Notes: generated from the sequence alone by a model not told the origin. A stretch of 64,000 bases of DNA from Rhodospirillales bacterium BBD 1991-14 (GCA_001657395.1 LYSY01000003.1:716314-780313), one strand, 5' to 3'; counted from the stretch's first letter, positions 50,434 through 59,671 are shown. Program-made: numbers and translations.

Positions 50434-51546
50434 TCAGAAGGACTCCTCAAGGATCGCCAGGTAGTCGGCCTCGCTCGCCGCGCGCGGGTTGGTGGCGTGA
50501 CAGTGGTCGAGCAGCGCCGCCGCCGCGATCGCCGGCAGATGGTCGCGGCTGACGCCCATGGCGGCGAGGCCTTCAGGCAGGCCGATCTCCCGGTTCAGCG
50601 CGGCGATCTGGCTGTCCGCAGGCCCGCCCAGCATCGCTTCCAGCCGGCCCCACTTGTTGCCGACCGCCGGGCGGTTGAAGCGCAGCACCGCCGGTAACAG
50701 GACAGCGTTCAGCGTGCCGTGATGAAGAGCCAGATCCGGCAGCGCGCCCAGGGGATGGGAAAGCGAGTGCACGGCGCCCAGGCCTTTCTGAAAGGCCATG
50801 GCCCCTTCCATGGAGGCCATCATCATGTCCCAGCGCGCCTGCCGGTCCTGCCCGTTGGCCACCGCGGTGCGGATAGCGGCGTAGCCTCGGGTCAGTCCCT
50901 CGAGGGCGATCGCGTCCGCCGGTGGATTGACCGCGGCGGAGAGGAACGTTTCCAGACAATGGGCCAGGGCGTCCATGCCGGTTGCCGCCGTCAGCAGCGG
51001 CGGCAGGCCCAAAGTCAGCTCCGGGTCGCAGACCGCCAGCGAGGGCAGCATCAGCGGCGAGAGAATGCCCAGCTTGCGGCCGTCGTCCATGACGATGACG
51101 GCGCCGCGCCCGACCTCCGAGCCGGTGCCCGCCGTGGTCGGCACCGCGATTAAGGGCGGCAGCGGCCCGGTGATGCGCGCGGCCCCGCCCTCGACCGCGG
51201 CATACTGCACCAGCGGCGGCGCCTGCCCGGCGAGCAGCCGCACCGCCTTGCCTAGGTCGATGGAGGAGCCACCGCCAATCGCCAGAACCCCGTCACAGCG
51301 CTCCGCCTCGTAAACGGCAAGCGCGGCCATCACCGCGGCTTCCGTCGGGTTGGCCGGTGTTTGATCGAAGATCGCCGGGGCCTCGGCAAAGCGCTGGGCG
51401 ATGGGCGCGATGACACCCAGAGTCGTCAACCCGGGATCGGTCACCAGCAGGGGACGCTTCATGCCAAGCTCGGCGCAGAAGTCCGGCAGCTTCGCGGCCA
51501 GCCCGAAATCGAACTCGATCCGCGTCAAGTAGCTGATGGTAGCCAT
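50434..51546 (-). CDS. Iron-containing alcohol dehydrogenase
   Basis: The 370-residue enzyme has the NAD-binding GGGSSIDLGK at 91-100, PTTAGTGSEVG and the metal set in ATGMDALAHCLETF, HSLSHPLGAL and HHGTLNAV. It interconverts an alcohol and an aldehyde with NAD(P). It is the last gene of a three-gene operon with an FAD oxidoreductase and a PLP lyase (five-base spacings), so the substrate may be a product of amino acid breakdown. Confidence 0.9.
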   Translation of the reverse strand: MATISYLTRIEFDFGLAAKLPDFCAELGMKRPLLVTDPGLTTLGVIAPIAQRFAEAPAIFDQTPANPTEAAVMAALAVYEAERCDGVLAIGGGSSIDLGKAVRLLAGQAPPLVQYAAVEGGAARITGPLPPLIAVPTTAGTGSEVGRGAVIVMDDGRKLGILSPLMLPSLAVCDPELTLGLPPLLTAATGMDALAHCLETFLSAAVNPPADAIALEGLTRGYAAIRTAVANGQDRQARWDMMMASMEGAMAFQKGLGAVHSLSHPLGALPDLALHHGTLNAVLLPAVLRFNRPAVGNKWGRLEAMLGGPADSQIAALNREIGLPEGLAAMGVSRDHLPAIAAAALLDHCHATNPRAASEADYLAILEESF

Positions 51547-51551
51547 CGGTT

Positions 51552-52871
51552 TTAACCCAACACCGAGAAGCTGCTGTCCTGGTTCACTTCGCGCAGGCGC
51601 GAGAAGCTGCCGCAGTCGATGCTGTGGTCCAGGTTGCTGAGCTTAAAGCGCAGGGGCTGTGCGTCGTGGTCGCCGCCTCCCTCGCAGTAGTCGATCAGCG
51701 CCGTCATCATGCGCCCGGCCACCGGTGCGTTCTTGAACTGGTTGCCGCTGCTGCCGACCGCCATGTAGAAGCCGTCGATGCAGGACCTGTCGTAGATCGG
51801 AATCCAGTCCTCGGTAACGTCATAGAGGTCGACCACACCCTTGGGGCTCTGCGAAACCTTCAGCGACGGCAGGCGCTGGGCGTAGCGGAAGGCCTGGGTC
51901 ACCGCCTGGTCGGTGAGGTCGCGGTTGAAGGCGTCCGGGTCCACCATCTCCCGCGGGTCGCAGTCCGGGTCCTCGCTGCCCACCAGAATGTGGTTGCCGG
52001 TCTCCGGCCGGCAATAACACGCGATATCGCTGTCGGAGATCACCAGTCCGTTCGTTTCGAAGTCCAGACCCTCCGGCGCTTTCACATGCACCACCTCCTG
52101 GCGCAGCGCCTTGGTGGTGATGCGCATGTCGGCATCGGCTCCGGCCAGGCGGTTGACCTGGGCCGAGTGCGGACCGGCAACGTTCACCACCACCGGCGCC
52201 GAAATGCGCGCGCCGTCGTCCAGCACGACCCCTTGCACGCGGCCACCCGATACCGGGGTCTCGACCACCCGACGGTTAAAGAGGAACGTGCCGCCGGCAG
52301 CCTCCGCGGCGCGCTGCAGGTTGTGGGAGGCAAGCTGCGGATCGCTGATGTAGCCGGCGGCGGGAAAGTATACACCGCCTTCCAGCGCCCCGCCCGTGGG
52401 GGCGCCGAAATCGGTATCCGTCATCAGCCTGGCCGGCCAGTGGCAGGCGAGGTCGTAACCGGGCAGCGCCGCACGGACCTGGTCCGCATCCCAGTGCTCG
52501 TGCGGGATGTCCAGGGCTTCCACGGTCTTCAGCACCTTGGTGAGGCGGTCGTTCTGCTGCGTCTTCATCACCAGGCAGCCGCAGTCGTGAAAGACCGCCA
52601 GACCCCGCTCATCCAGACCCCGCTCGTCCGCGCAGCCCAGGTAATCTGCCCAATGCTTCCAGTAGAAGTAGCCGTCATAGGCGAGCGCGGTGCCGTCCAG
52701 GGTGGAGTAGTGCACCCGGATGATGGCGCAGGAGTTGGAGGTCGAGCCATAACCTGCCGCCGGCAGGGCATCAACGTTGAGGGTTCTGCGCCCGCCGCGC
52801 GCCAGTTCCAGGCCGACAGCGGCGCCGATCACGCCCGCGCCGATGACGATGGCATCGTAGGTCTGATCCAT
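51552..52871 (-). CDS. FAD-dependent amino acid oxidoreductase (DAO family)
   Basis: The 439-residue flavoprotein has the Rossmann motif VIGAGVIGAA (GxGxxG at 11-16), the DAO hallmark STSNSCAIIRVHYST and the C-terminal DLYDVTEDWIPIYDR plus GSSGNQFKNAPVAGRMM. Relatives oxidise sarcosine, dimethylglycine or similar N-substituted amino acids. A 15-base duplication (52598-52627) gives GLDERGLDERG in a surface region. Central gene of its operon. Confidence 0.87.
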   Translation of the reverse strand: MDQTYDAIVIGAGVIGAAVGLELARGGRRTLNVDALPAAGYGSTSNSCAIIRVHYSTLDGTALAYDGYFYWKHWADYLGCADERGLDERGLAVFHDCGCLVMKTQQNDRLTKVLKTVEALDIPHEHWDADQVRAALPGYDLACHWPARLMTDTDFGAPTGGALEGGVYFPAAGYISDPQLASHNLQRAAEAAGGTFLFNRRVVETPVSGGRVQGVVLDDGARISAPVVVNVAGPHSAQVNRLAGADADMRITTKALRQEVVHVKAPEGLDFETNGLVISDSDIACYCRPETGNHILVGSEDPDCDPREMVDPDAFNRDLTDQAVTQAFRYAQRLPSLKVSQSPKGVVDLYDVTEDWIPIYDRSCIDGFYMAVGSSGNQFKNAPVAGRMMTALIDYCEGGGDHDAQPLRFKLSNLDHSIDCGSFSRLREVNQDSSFSVLG

Positions 52872-52875
52872 GGCG

Positions 52876-54090
52876 CTATCCTACCTCTCGGGTTTCAGGC
52901 CGGGTCGCGGCACGCCGCGCGGCGGCTACCGCAGCGGTGAACTCGCGCGTCAAAAGATCAATATCTTCGACGCCGACGGAGACGCGGATGAAGCCTTCGC
53001 TGATGCCGAGTGCCGCCCGCCCCTCGACCGTCAGGCCACGGTGGGAAGAGCTGGCCGGATGGCTGATGGTCGTCCCGACGTCGCCCAGGGTCGGCGCGAA
53101 GGCAATGTTGCCGGCGGCCCGCACGAAGGCGTTGACGCCGGCACGGTCGGCATCCAGTTCGAAGCTCACCATGTGGCTGAAATTGCCCTGCAGCAGGTCC
53201 CGCGCCAGCGCCCCGTCGGGGTGGTCCGCCTCCCCGGGATAGAGCACCCGCAGCACGCCCGGCAGACCGCGCAGATGGTCGGCCAGGGCTTTGGCGTTCT
53301 CCTGCGCACGCTGAAAGCGCAGGTCGAAGGTGTTGAGGCCGCGCTCCGCCAGCCAGCAGTCGAAGGGGCTGGCGTTCAGCCCCCAGGTGGTGATCGCATC
53401 GTAGAGCGCGGTGGCGTGCCCAGGATCGCGCGCACCGACATAGCCCAGGGTGACGTCGCTGTGGCCGGCCAGCAGCTTGGTGACCGAATGGACCACGAGA
53501 TCCGCCCCGTGGTCGAAGGGCCTGAAGGCGCGCGGCGTGGTGAAGGTGTTGTCGACCACGAAGATCATCCCGCGCTCCTTGGCAAGGCGGGCCAGCCCCT
53601 TGATGTCGGCGACCCGCAGCGTCGGGTTGGCCACCACCTCCACCAGCAGGAGCTTGGTCTCCGGCCTCAGCGCCGCCTCCACCGCGGCAACGTCGGAAGC
53701 GTCGACCAGGCTTGCCTCGAAGCCCATGCGCGGCAGGTCCTGGGTCAGCAGGCGCAGGCAGCGGCCGTAGAGCTGGTTGCCGGCGACGATGTGATCGCCT
53801 TTCTCCAGCAGCGCCAGGAAGACTGCGGAGATTGCCGCCATGCCCGAAGCGGTCATGACCCCCTGCCCGGCCCCCTCCATCCAGGAGATCTTGTCGGCCA
53901 GGACAGAGGCGTTGGGGTGGCCCTCGCGAGCGTAGCTGTAGCCGCCGGCCCGCCCCTCGTAGACGGCATCCAGGGCATCCGCGTCCTCGGCGCAGTAGAC
54001 CACCGAGGGAAAGAGCGGGGTCACCAGGGGTGTCGTCTCCGACGGTGGCGGGGTCGTGCGGCGCACGACAGAGCGGTCTTCAGGCTTCAT
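52876..54090 (-). CDS. Cys/Met metabolism PLP-dependent enzyme (methionine gamma-lyase/cystathionine gamma-synthase type)
   Basis: The 404-residue enzyme has YSYAREGHPN, the cofactor block VVDNTFTTP and the PLP lysine Lys205 in SVTKLLAGHSD. It carries out gamma- or beta-elimination or replacement on sulfur amino acids. The two downstream genes point to catabolism rather than methionine synthesis. GAGG precedes the ATG at 54090; the frame is open for 16 further codons. Confidence 0.88.
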   Translation of the reverse strand: MKPEDRSVVRRTTPPPSETTPLVTPLFPSVVYCAEDADALDAVYEGRAGGYSYAREGHPNASVLADKISWMEGAGQGVMTASGMAAISAVFLALLEKGDHIVAGNQLYGRCLRLLTQDLPRMGFEASLVDASDVAAVEAALRPETKLLLVEVVANPTLRVADIKGLARLAKERGMIFVVDNTFTTPRAFRPFDHGADLVVHSVTKLLAGHSDVTLGYVGARDPGHATALYDAITTWGLNASPFDCWLAERGLNTFDLRFQRAQENAKALADHLRGLPGVLRVLYPGEADHPDGALARDLLQGNFSHMVSFELDADRAGVNAFVRAAGNIAFAPTLGDVGTTISHPASSSHRGLTVEGRAALGISEGFIRVSVGVEDIDLLTREFTAAVAAARRAATRPETREVG

Positions 54091-54170
54091 GGTCCGGGCC
54101 TCGTTTCTGCGATCGATCTCTTGTCCTCCACTACGCACACCGCCGGGGATCGGTCAAGGGCGCGCCGGGG

Positions 54171-54206
54171 CCCGATCTGAGACCCGATCTGAGACCCGAT
54201 CTGGGA
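54171..54206. repeat. 12-bp tandem repeat, three units, in the divergent gap before pcaD
   Basis: CCCGATCTGAGA (54171-54182), the same (54183-54194) and CCCGATCTGGGA (54195-54206) lie between the divergent PLP-enzyme and pcaD genes. It may be a slippage repeat or a multi-site operator. Confidence 0.85.
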
Positions 54207-54298
54207 CCCCGGCCCTAGCCCGTTTGAATAGGGCCCGAGATGTGGAATAAAGGGGGCCGCAATCGAAGACCAAGAAGAACAGGGGAGCCCGAACGGCG

Positions 54299-55102
54299 AT
54301 GCACTTCATGGCGGTGAACGGCCTGACGCTGCATATCAGCGACAGCGGAGACGGCGGAAACCCGGCCAAACCGGCGCTCGTCTTCTCCAACTCCCTGGGC
54401 ACCGACTTCCGCATCTGGGACCGGGTGGTGGCACGGCTGGGCGACACCTTCCGCATCGTCCGCTACGACAAGCGCGGCCATGGCCTCTCCGACCTGGGAA
54501 CTCCGCCCTATGTGATGGACGACCACGTCGGCGACCTTTCGGCCCTCCTGGATGCCCTGAGCATCGACAAGGCAATCGTCTGCGGGCTCTCGGTCGGCGG
54601 CCTGATCGCCCAGGGGCTCTACGCCCGCCGGCCCGACCTGGTGCGCGGCCTCATCCTCTGCGACACCGCCCACAAAATCGGCGACGACAGGCTGTGGAAC
54701 GACCGCATAGCAGCCGTGGAAGCCGCCGGGATCGAATCCCTCGCCGAGGGCATCATGGAACGCTGGTTCACGAAGGCCCTGCGCGGCGGCGACCCGGTGG
54801 AACTGGCCGGCTGGCGCAATATGCTGACCCGCACCCCCGCCGGCGGCTATGCCGGCACCTCGGCGGCGATCCGCGATACCGATTTCACCCGGGAGGCCAC
54901 ACGGATCGCCGTGCCAACGCTCTGCCTGGTGGGCGAGGAAGACGGCGCGACGCCGCCCGCACTGATGCAGGAACTCACGGCACTGATTCCCGGTGCCCGC
55001 TGCCAAGTTATCGCGGGGGCCGGGCATCTGCCCTGCATCGAGCAGCCGCAGATGGTCAGCGATCATATCCTGAGCTTTACGCAGGAGACCGGCCTTGTCT
55101 GA
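54299..55102 (+). CDS. pcaD: 3-Oxoadipate enol-lactonase
   Basis: The 267-residue alpha/beta hydrolase opens beta-ketoadipate enol-lactone to beta-ketoadipate. Nucleophile motif CGLSVGGLIAQGL and His in AGAGHLPCIEQP are present. It is the first gene of the protocatechuate operon; an ATG three codons in is an alternative start. Confidence 0.92.
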   Translation: MHFMAVNGLTLHISDSGDGGNPAKPALVFSNSLGTDFRIWDRVVARLGDTFRIVRYDKRGHGLSDLGTPPYVMDDHVGDLSALLDALSIDKAIVCGLSVGGLIAQGLYARRPDLVRGLILCDTAHKIGDDRLWNDRIAAVEAAGIESLAEGIMERWFTKALRGGDPVELAGWRNMLTRTPAGGYAGTSAAIRDTDFTREATRIAVPTLCLVGEEDGATPPALMQELTALIPGARCQVIAGAGHLPCIEQPQMVSDHILSFTQETGLV

Positions 55103-55478
55103 CGAAAACCGACAGAAGGAGGGACGGGCCACACGCGCCGCGGTTCTGGGCGAAGACCATGTCGCCCGCGCGGAGGCCGCGACCACGGCCTTCGATGCCG
55201 ACTTCCAGCACTTCATCACCGAAGGCGCCTGGGGCAGCGTCTGGTCCCGGCCGGGCCTAGAACGGCGGGAGCGCAGCCTGATCACCATCGCGCTGCTCGC
55301 CGCCCTCGGCCACGACGAGGAGGTCGCCATGCACGTCCGCGCCTGCGTCAACACGGGCGCGACGCCGGAAGAGATCAAGGAAGCGCTGCTGCACGTCGCG
55401 GTCTATGCCGGCGTGCCCGCCGCCAACCGGGCCTTCAAGATCGCCAAGGGCGTCCTGAACGAGGGAGCGGCCGGATGA
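55095..55478 (+). CDS. pcaC: 4-Carboxymuconolactone decarboxylase
   Basis: The 127-residue enzyme decarboxylates gamma-carboxymuconolactone to the enol-lactone used by PcaD. It has the CMD-family pattern RERSLITIALLAALGHDEEV and MHVRACVNTGATPEEIKEAL. TTG at 55095 is the start, with AGGAG eight bases upstream, overlapping pcaD by eight bases. It stands alone here; in some bacteria it is fused to PcaD. Confidence 0.93.
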   Translation: MSDENRQKEGRATRAAVLGEDHVARAEAATTAFDADFQHFITEGAWGSVWSRPGLERRERSLITIALLAALGHDEEVAMHVRACVNTGATPEEIKEALLHVAVYAGVPAANRAFKIAKGVLNEGAAG

Positions 55479-56176
55479 GCTTCAAGGCTAGGGACTGGTC
55501 GAGCCATCCGCCGCTGCTCTATCCGGACTACAAGTCCACGGCGCTGCGCGGCGCGACCAAACCGCTGGTGCCGCTGCCGCAGGGCAAAACGGAAACCACA
55601 GGCCCGCTCTATGGGGCGGAGACCTTGAGCCCGGCGGATGCGGACCTGACTCTCAACGGCCGCAGCAGCGGCGAACCCCTGGGCGAACGCATCATCGTCA
55701 CCGGCCGGGTCGTCGACGAAGACGACAGGCCGCAGGCCGGCATGCTGATCGAAATCTGGCAGGCCAATTCCGCCGGGCGCTACATCCACAAGGCCGATCA
55801 GCACGACGCCCCGTTGGATCCGAACTTCTTCGGTGCCGGGCGCTGCGTCACCGATGCCGAAGGGCGCTACCGTTTCACCTCCATCAAGCCGGGCGCCTAT
55901 CCCTGGGGCAACCATGACAACGCCTGGCGGCCCGCCCATATCCACCTCTCGCTTTTCGGGCCCTCGATCGCCACCCGGCTGGTCACGCAGATGTACTTTC
56001 CGGGCGACCCGCTGCTGGACCTCGATCCGATCTTTCAGGCAACGCCGGCACCGGCCCGCAACCGCCTCGTCTCCAGTTTCGATCTGGCGACCACGGAGGC
56101 GGGCTTCGCCCTCGGCTACCGTTTCGACATCGTGCTGCGCGGCCGCGAAGAGACGCCCATGGAGCGGAAGCCATGA
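55475..56176 (+). CDS. pcaH: Protocatechuate 3,4-dioxygenase beta subunit
   Basis: The 233-residue subunit carries the non-haem iron(III) site: Tyr103, Tyr142, His155 and His157, with exactly the spacings of the Pseudomonas enzyme. It cleaves protocatechuate between the hydroxyls to 3-carboxy-cis,cis-muconate. ATGA overlaps with pcaC and pcaG join it to both neighbours. Confidence 0.96.
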   Translation: MSFKARDWSSHPPLLYPDYKSTALRGATKPLVPLPQGKTETTGPLYGAETLSPADADLTLNGRSSGEPLGERIIVTGRVVDEDDRPQAGMLIEIWQANSAGRYIHKADQHDAPLDPNFFGAGRCVTDAEGRYRFTSIKPGAYPWGNHDNAWRPAHIHLSLFGPSIATRLVTQMYFPGDPLLDLDPIFQATPAPARNRLVSSFDLATTEAGFALGYRFDIVLRGREETPMERKP

Positions 56177-56748
56177 GCAAGGGCCAGACGCCGTCGCAGA
56201 CCGTGGGACCCTTCTTCGCCTATGGCCTGACGCCGGAGGCTTACGGCTACGCCTTCCGCGGCCTCGCCTCCGCGGACCTGCGGGATCCAGCAGTCGAGGG
56301 GCAGGAAATCCGCATCGTCGGGCAGATCTTCGATGGTGCCGGAGCGGTGATCCCCGATGCCATGGTGGAGATCTGGCAGGCCGACCCCAAGGGCCGCTAC
56401 CTGCAACCGGGCGACCATGGCAACCGCGGCTTCACCGGCTTCGGGCGCTGCGGAACCGGCAGCGGAGCGGAAAACGAATTCACCTTCGCCAGCTACAAGC
56501 CCGGTGCGGTCGACGCGGGGCAGGCGCCGCATATCTGCGTGATCGTCTTTATGCGCGGTCTCCTCAGTCACCTCTATACGCGGATTTACTTCGCCGACGA
56601 AAGCGCGGCCAACGCGCAAGACCCGGTGCTGGGCGCGGTCGATCCCGAACGCCGAGACACGCTGATCGCCCAGCCTGTGGAACCCGGCACCTACCGCTTC
56701 GACATTCACATGCAAGGGGAGCGGGAGACCGTGTTCTTCGATGTCTGA
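56173..56748 (+). CDS. pcaG: Protocatechuate 3,4-dioxygenase alpha subunit
   Basis: The 191-residue subunit shows the intradiol dioxygenase fold (SQTVGPFFAYGLTP, DAMVEIWQADPKGRY, FTGFGRCGTG, APHICVIVFMRGLL) but lacks the full iron ligand set, as expected for the alpha chain. It pairs with PcaH in the (alpha-beta)n enzyme. Confidence 0.95.
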   Translation: MSKGQTPSQTVGPFFAYGLTPEAYGYAFRGLASADLRDPAVEGQEIRIVGQIFDGAGAVIPDAMVEIWQADPKGRYLQPGDHGNRGFTGFGRCGTGSGAENEFTFASYKPGAVDAGQAPHICVIVFMRGLLSHLYTRIYFADESAANAQDPVLGAVDPERRDTLIAQPVEPGTYRFDIHMQGERETVFFDV

Positions 56749-57607
56749 CAACCCGGTAAGCACGTCGGCAAGCACGGCGGTCCCCTGCATCATCACGGTC
56801 GCAATCACCGGCTCGGTGCCGCGCAAGGAAGACAATCCAGCCGTGCCCATCACCGTCGCCGAGCAGATCGAGTCGACCCAGGAAGCCTTCGAGGCCGGCG
56901 CCAGCATCGTCCACGTCCATGTCCGCGACGAGGCGCAACGCGCATCCTCCGACCCCGACAAGTTCGCCGCCTTTCAGGAGGGCGTGCGCAGGCATTGCCC
57001 GGGCATGATCGTGCAGTTCTCCACCGGCGGACGCGGCCGCGCAGCGGAGCAGCGTGGCGCCATGCTGCACCACGCGCCGGACATGGCTTCGCTAGCGACC
57101 GGCTCGGTGAACTTTCCCAACATGATCTACGAGAACCCGCCCGATCTGATCGACAACCTGGCGGAGACCATGCTGCGCCACCGGATCAAGCCGGAGGTCG
57201 AGGTCTTCGACCTCGCCATGCTCTACGCCGCCGCCGAAATGGCCGGTGACGGCCGCCTGGAAACACCGCTGCACGTCCAGTTCGTCTTCGGCCTGAAGAA
57301 CGCCCTGCCGCCGCGGCGCGAGATCCTGGAGTTCGAGGTCGAGCAGTTGAAGGATCTGCAGCCCGATGCCACCTGGACCGCCGCCGGCATCGGCCGCAGC
57401 CAGCTCGAGGTGAACCACTGGGCGCTGGAGATGGGCGGCCACTGCCGCACCGGGCTGGAAGACAACATCCGCTTCGACAAATCGCGCCTGGCGGCCAGCA
57501 ACGCCGAACTGGTGGCCCGCGTCGCCAATCTCTGCGACGAGTACGGACGGCATCCGGCAAGCTGCCGCGAGGCCCGGGCGATCCTCAATCTGCCGGACGC
57601 GGCCTGA
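56741..57607 (+). CDS. Beta-keto acid cleavage enzyme (BKACE/DUF849)
   Basis: The 288-residue protein belongs to the family of 3-keto-5-aminohexanoate cleavage enzyme, which uses acetyl-CoA to split beta-keto acids into acetoacetate and an acyl-CoA. The zinc ligands are His58 and His60 (VHVHVRD), with the Glu in GLEDN. Its start overlaps pcaG by eight bases and pcaB follows ten bases after it. Its best substrate candidate in this operon is beta-ketoadipate. Confidence 0.87.
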   Translation: MSDNPVSTSASTAVPCIITVAITGSVPRKEDNPAVPITVAEQIESTQEAFEAGASIVHVHVRDEAQRASSDPDKFAAFQEGVRRHCPGMIVQFSTGGRGRAAEQRGAMLHHAPDMASLATGSVNFPNMIYENPPDLIDNLAETMLRHRIKPEVEVFDLAMLYAAAEMAGDGRLETPLHVQFVFGLKNALPPRREILEFEVEQLKDLQPDATWTAAGIGRSQLEVNHWALEMGGHCRTGLEDNIRFDKSRLAASNAELVARVANLCDEYGRHPASCREARAILNLPDAA

Positions 57608-57617
57608 ACGGACAGCG

Positions 57618-58940
57618 ATGGCGGCCCTTCCCTTCGACAGCCGGCTCTACGGCGGCCTGCTCTCCGACGCGGAGATCGCCGCCAGGCTCGACGACGCCGC
57701 GCAGCTGCGCGCGATGCTGGCTTTCGAGGCGGCCCTGGCCCGCTCGGAGGCCCGCTGCGGTGTCATCCCGCAGGATGCAGCCCGGCAGATCACGGCTGTT
57801 GCGGACAATCTCACCCTGGATCCTGCCGCCCTGGCAGAGGCGACGGCGCGCGACGGGATTCCGGTGCCGGGGCTGGTGGCGGAGCTGCGCCGGGCCGTCG
57901 GCGGCGAGGCGGCCAGCTACGTCCACTGGGGCGCCACCAGCCAGGACGTCATCGATACCGGTTTGGTGCTGCGGTTGCGGCGGATCCTGGACCTGCTGGA
58001 GGAACGCCTGACACGCCTGTGCCGAAGCCTGGCGCAGCGCGCCCGGGCCGAACGCGGCACCGTCATGGCGGCACGCACCTGGGGGCAGCAGGCAACGCCC
58101 ACGACCCTGGGGCTGAAGGTGGCCGGCTGGCGGGCGCCGCTGCAGCGGCACCGCCGGCGCCTGGCAGAACTGCGTCCGCGGCTGGAAGTCCTCTCCTTCG
58201 GTGGCGCGGCAGGCACACTGGCCGCCCTTGGCGACAAGGGCGTAGCGGTCGAGGCCGCGCTCGCCGAAGAGCTGGGTTTGGCGGTACCGGCCATGCCCTG
58301 GCACAGTCAGCGCGATGGCCTGGCGGAACTGGCCGGCTGGCTGGCGCTGGTGACCGGCAGCCTGGGCAAGATCGCCGGCGACGTGGCCCTTCTCAGCCAG
58401 AGCGGCATCGGCGAAGTCAGCGAAGGCGCCGGCGGCGGCTCCTCCACTATGCCGCAGAAGGCAAACCCGGTGCGCGCCAACGCCGTGCTGGCCCTGGCGC
58501 ACCACAACGCCGGCCTCGCCGGCCAGATGCAGACGTCCGCCCTGCATGCGCTGGAGCGTGACGGCGCCGCCTGGCAGCAGGAATGGCTGGTCCTGCCGCA
58601 GATGCTGCTGGCCTGCGGGGCGGGCCTGAGCCAGACGACGGCTTTGGTCGAGGGCCTTCGGGTCGATGCCGCGCGCATGGCCGCCAACCTGGAGGCGGCC
58701 AATGGGCTGGTGCTGGCCGAGGCGGCGAGCTTCGCCCTCTCCGCCCACATGCCCCGCGACGAGGCCCAGGCGCTGGTGAAGGTCGCCTGCAAGGAGGCTG
58801 CGGCTTCGGGCCGTCACCTGATGGATGTGCTGGCCGAGGTGACCGAGGCGCCGGTGGACTGGACCGGTCTGCGCGACCCGGCAGGCTATCTCGGCATGAC
58901 GGAGCGCTTCATCGACCGCGCCCTGAGGGACAGCGACTGA
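57618..58940 (+). CDS. pcaB: 3-Carboxy-cis,cis-muconate cycloisomerase
   Basis: The 440-residue enzyme lactonises 3-carboxymuconate, between PcaHG and PcaC in the pathway. It has the fumarase/argininosuccinate-lyase superfamily motifs VHWGATSQDVIDTGL at about 102-116 and GGGSSTMPQKANPVRANA. The length fits the family (about 450). Last gene of the pca operon. Confidence 0.93.
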   Translation: MAALPFDSRLYGGLLSDAEIAARLDDAAQLRAMLAFEAALARSEARCGVIPQDAARQITAVADNLTLDPAALAEATARDGIPVPGLVAELRRAVGGEAASYVHWGATSQDVIDTGLVLRLRRILDLLEERLTRLCRSLAQRARAERGTVMAARTWGQQATPTTLGLKVAGWRAPLQRHRRRLAELRPRLEVLSFGGAAGTLAALGDKGVAVEAALAEELGLAVPAMPWHSQRDGLAELAGWLALVTGSLGKIAGDVALLSQSGIGEVSEGAGGGSSTMPQKANPVRANAVLALAHHNAGLAGQMQTSALHALERDGAAWQQEWLVLPQMLLACGAGLSQTTALVEGLRVDAARMAANLEAANGLVLAEAASFALSAHMPRDEAQALVKVACKEAAASGRHLMDVLAEVTEAPVDWTGLRDPAGYLGMTERFIDRALRDSD

Positions 58941-58954
58941 GTCCTGGGCGCGGA

Positions 58955-59671
58955 TCAGCGCAGCCGCGCGCTTCGCAATGCCCGTTCCGCCACCTCCGCG
59001 TTGGCTGCGGCCTGAAAGAGCTCCCAGCGTTCTTCCTCCGTCAGGTCGAAGAGCGCTTTCGGCGGCCCCACCCGCTCGAGGATCAGGACCTCGATGCGGT
59101 CCTTGGCATCGGCGATCACGAGCGTGTTGCCGATGCGGCGGGAGAACAACGCGGTGAAGGTGCCGATGATGTTCACGCAACGCCCGACCCCCCGTTTGGC
59201 ATCGAAGCTGGCAAACGTGTAGCGCAGGCCGCCCCAGCGTTCCGAAAACGCTTCGCACAGGGCTTCATGGATCTCGGGGTCAGAGGCGCCGCGGGGAACC
59301 CGGAGCGCGGCCTCGCCTTCCGTCCAGCCCGATGGTCCCTCGGCTGCAACCAGCGCCACCAGAGCGAAGCGGATCTCGGCACGGATGTCGTCGTTTCCAA
59401 GGACCGTATCGTCGGACCGCACGGAAAGCCTGCGCAGTTCGGCCCGCCGGGCGGCCAAGGCCGCGCGGGCGCCCCGAAGGACGAAGGTTCCCCGCGGGCC
59501 GTCGCGCGGCGCGGCCAAAGGCACGTAGCCCTGCGGCAAGCGGACCTGGAGACGGCCGTCCAGGGCAGTCTGCAGCGCGGTCGGACGGCCTGCACAGGCC
59601 GCCAGCCCGATGGCCACTGCGATGATCACTAAAGCCCGACGCAAGCTGTCTTTGCCCCCCGGTTGCGACAC
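58955..59671 (-). CDS. Putative lipoprotein
   Basis: The 238-residue protein has a lipoprotein leader (RRALVIIAVAIGLAAC, lipobox LAAC) and a soluble domain with two further Cys (residues about 139 and 164). No family is recognised. GTG at 59671 is the start, with AGGAAAA upstream. It converges on pcaB with 14 bases between. Confidence 0.7.
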   Translation of the reverse strand: MSQPGGKDSLRRALVIIAVAIGLAACAGRPTALQTALDGRLQVRLPQGYVPLAAPRDGPRGTFVLRGARAALAARRAELRRLSVRSDDTVLGNDDIRAEIRFALVALVAAEGPSGWTEGEAALRVPRGASDPEIHEALCEAFSERWGGLRYTFASFDAKRGVGRCVNIIGTFTALFSRRIGNTLVIADAKDRIEVLILERVGPPKALFDLTEEERWELFQAAANAEVAERALRSARLR

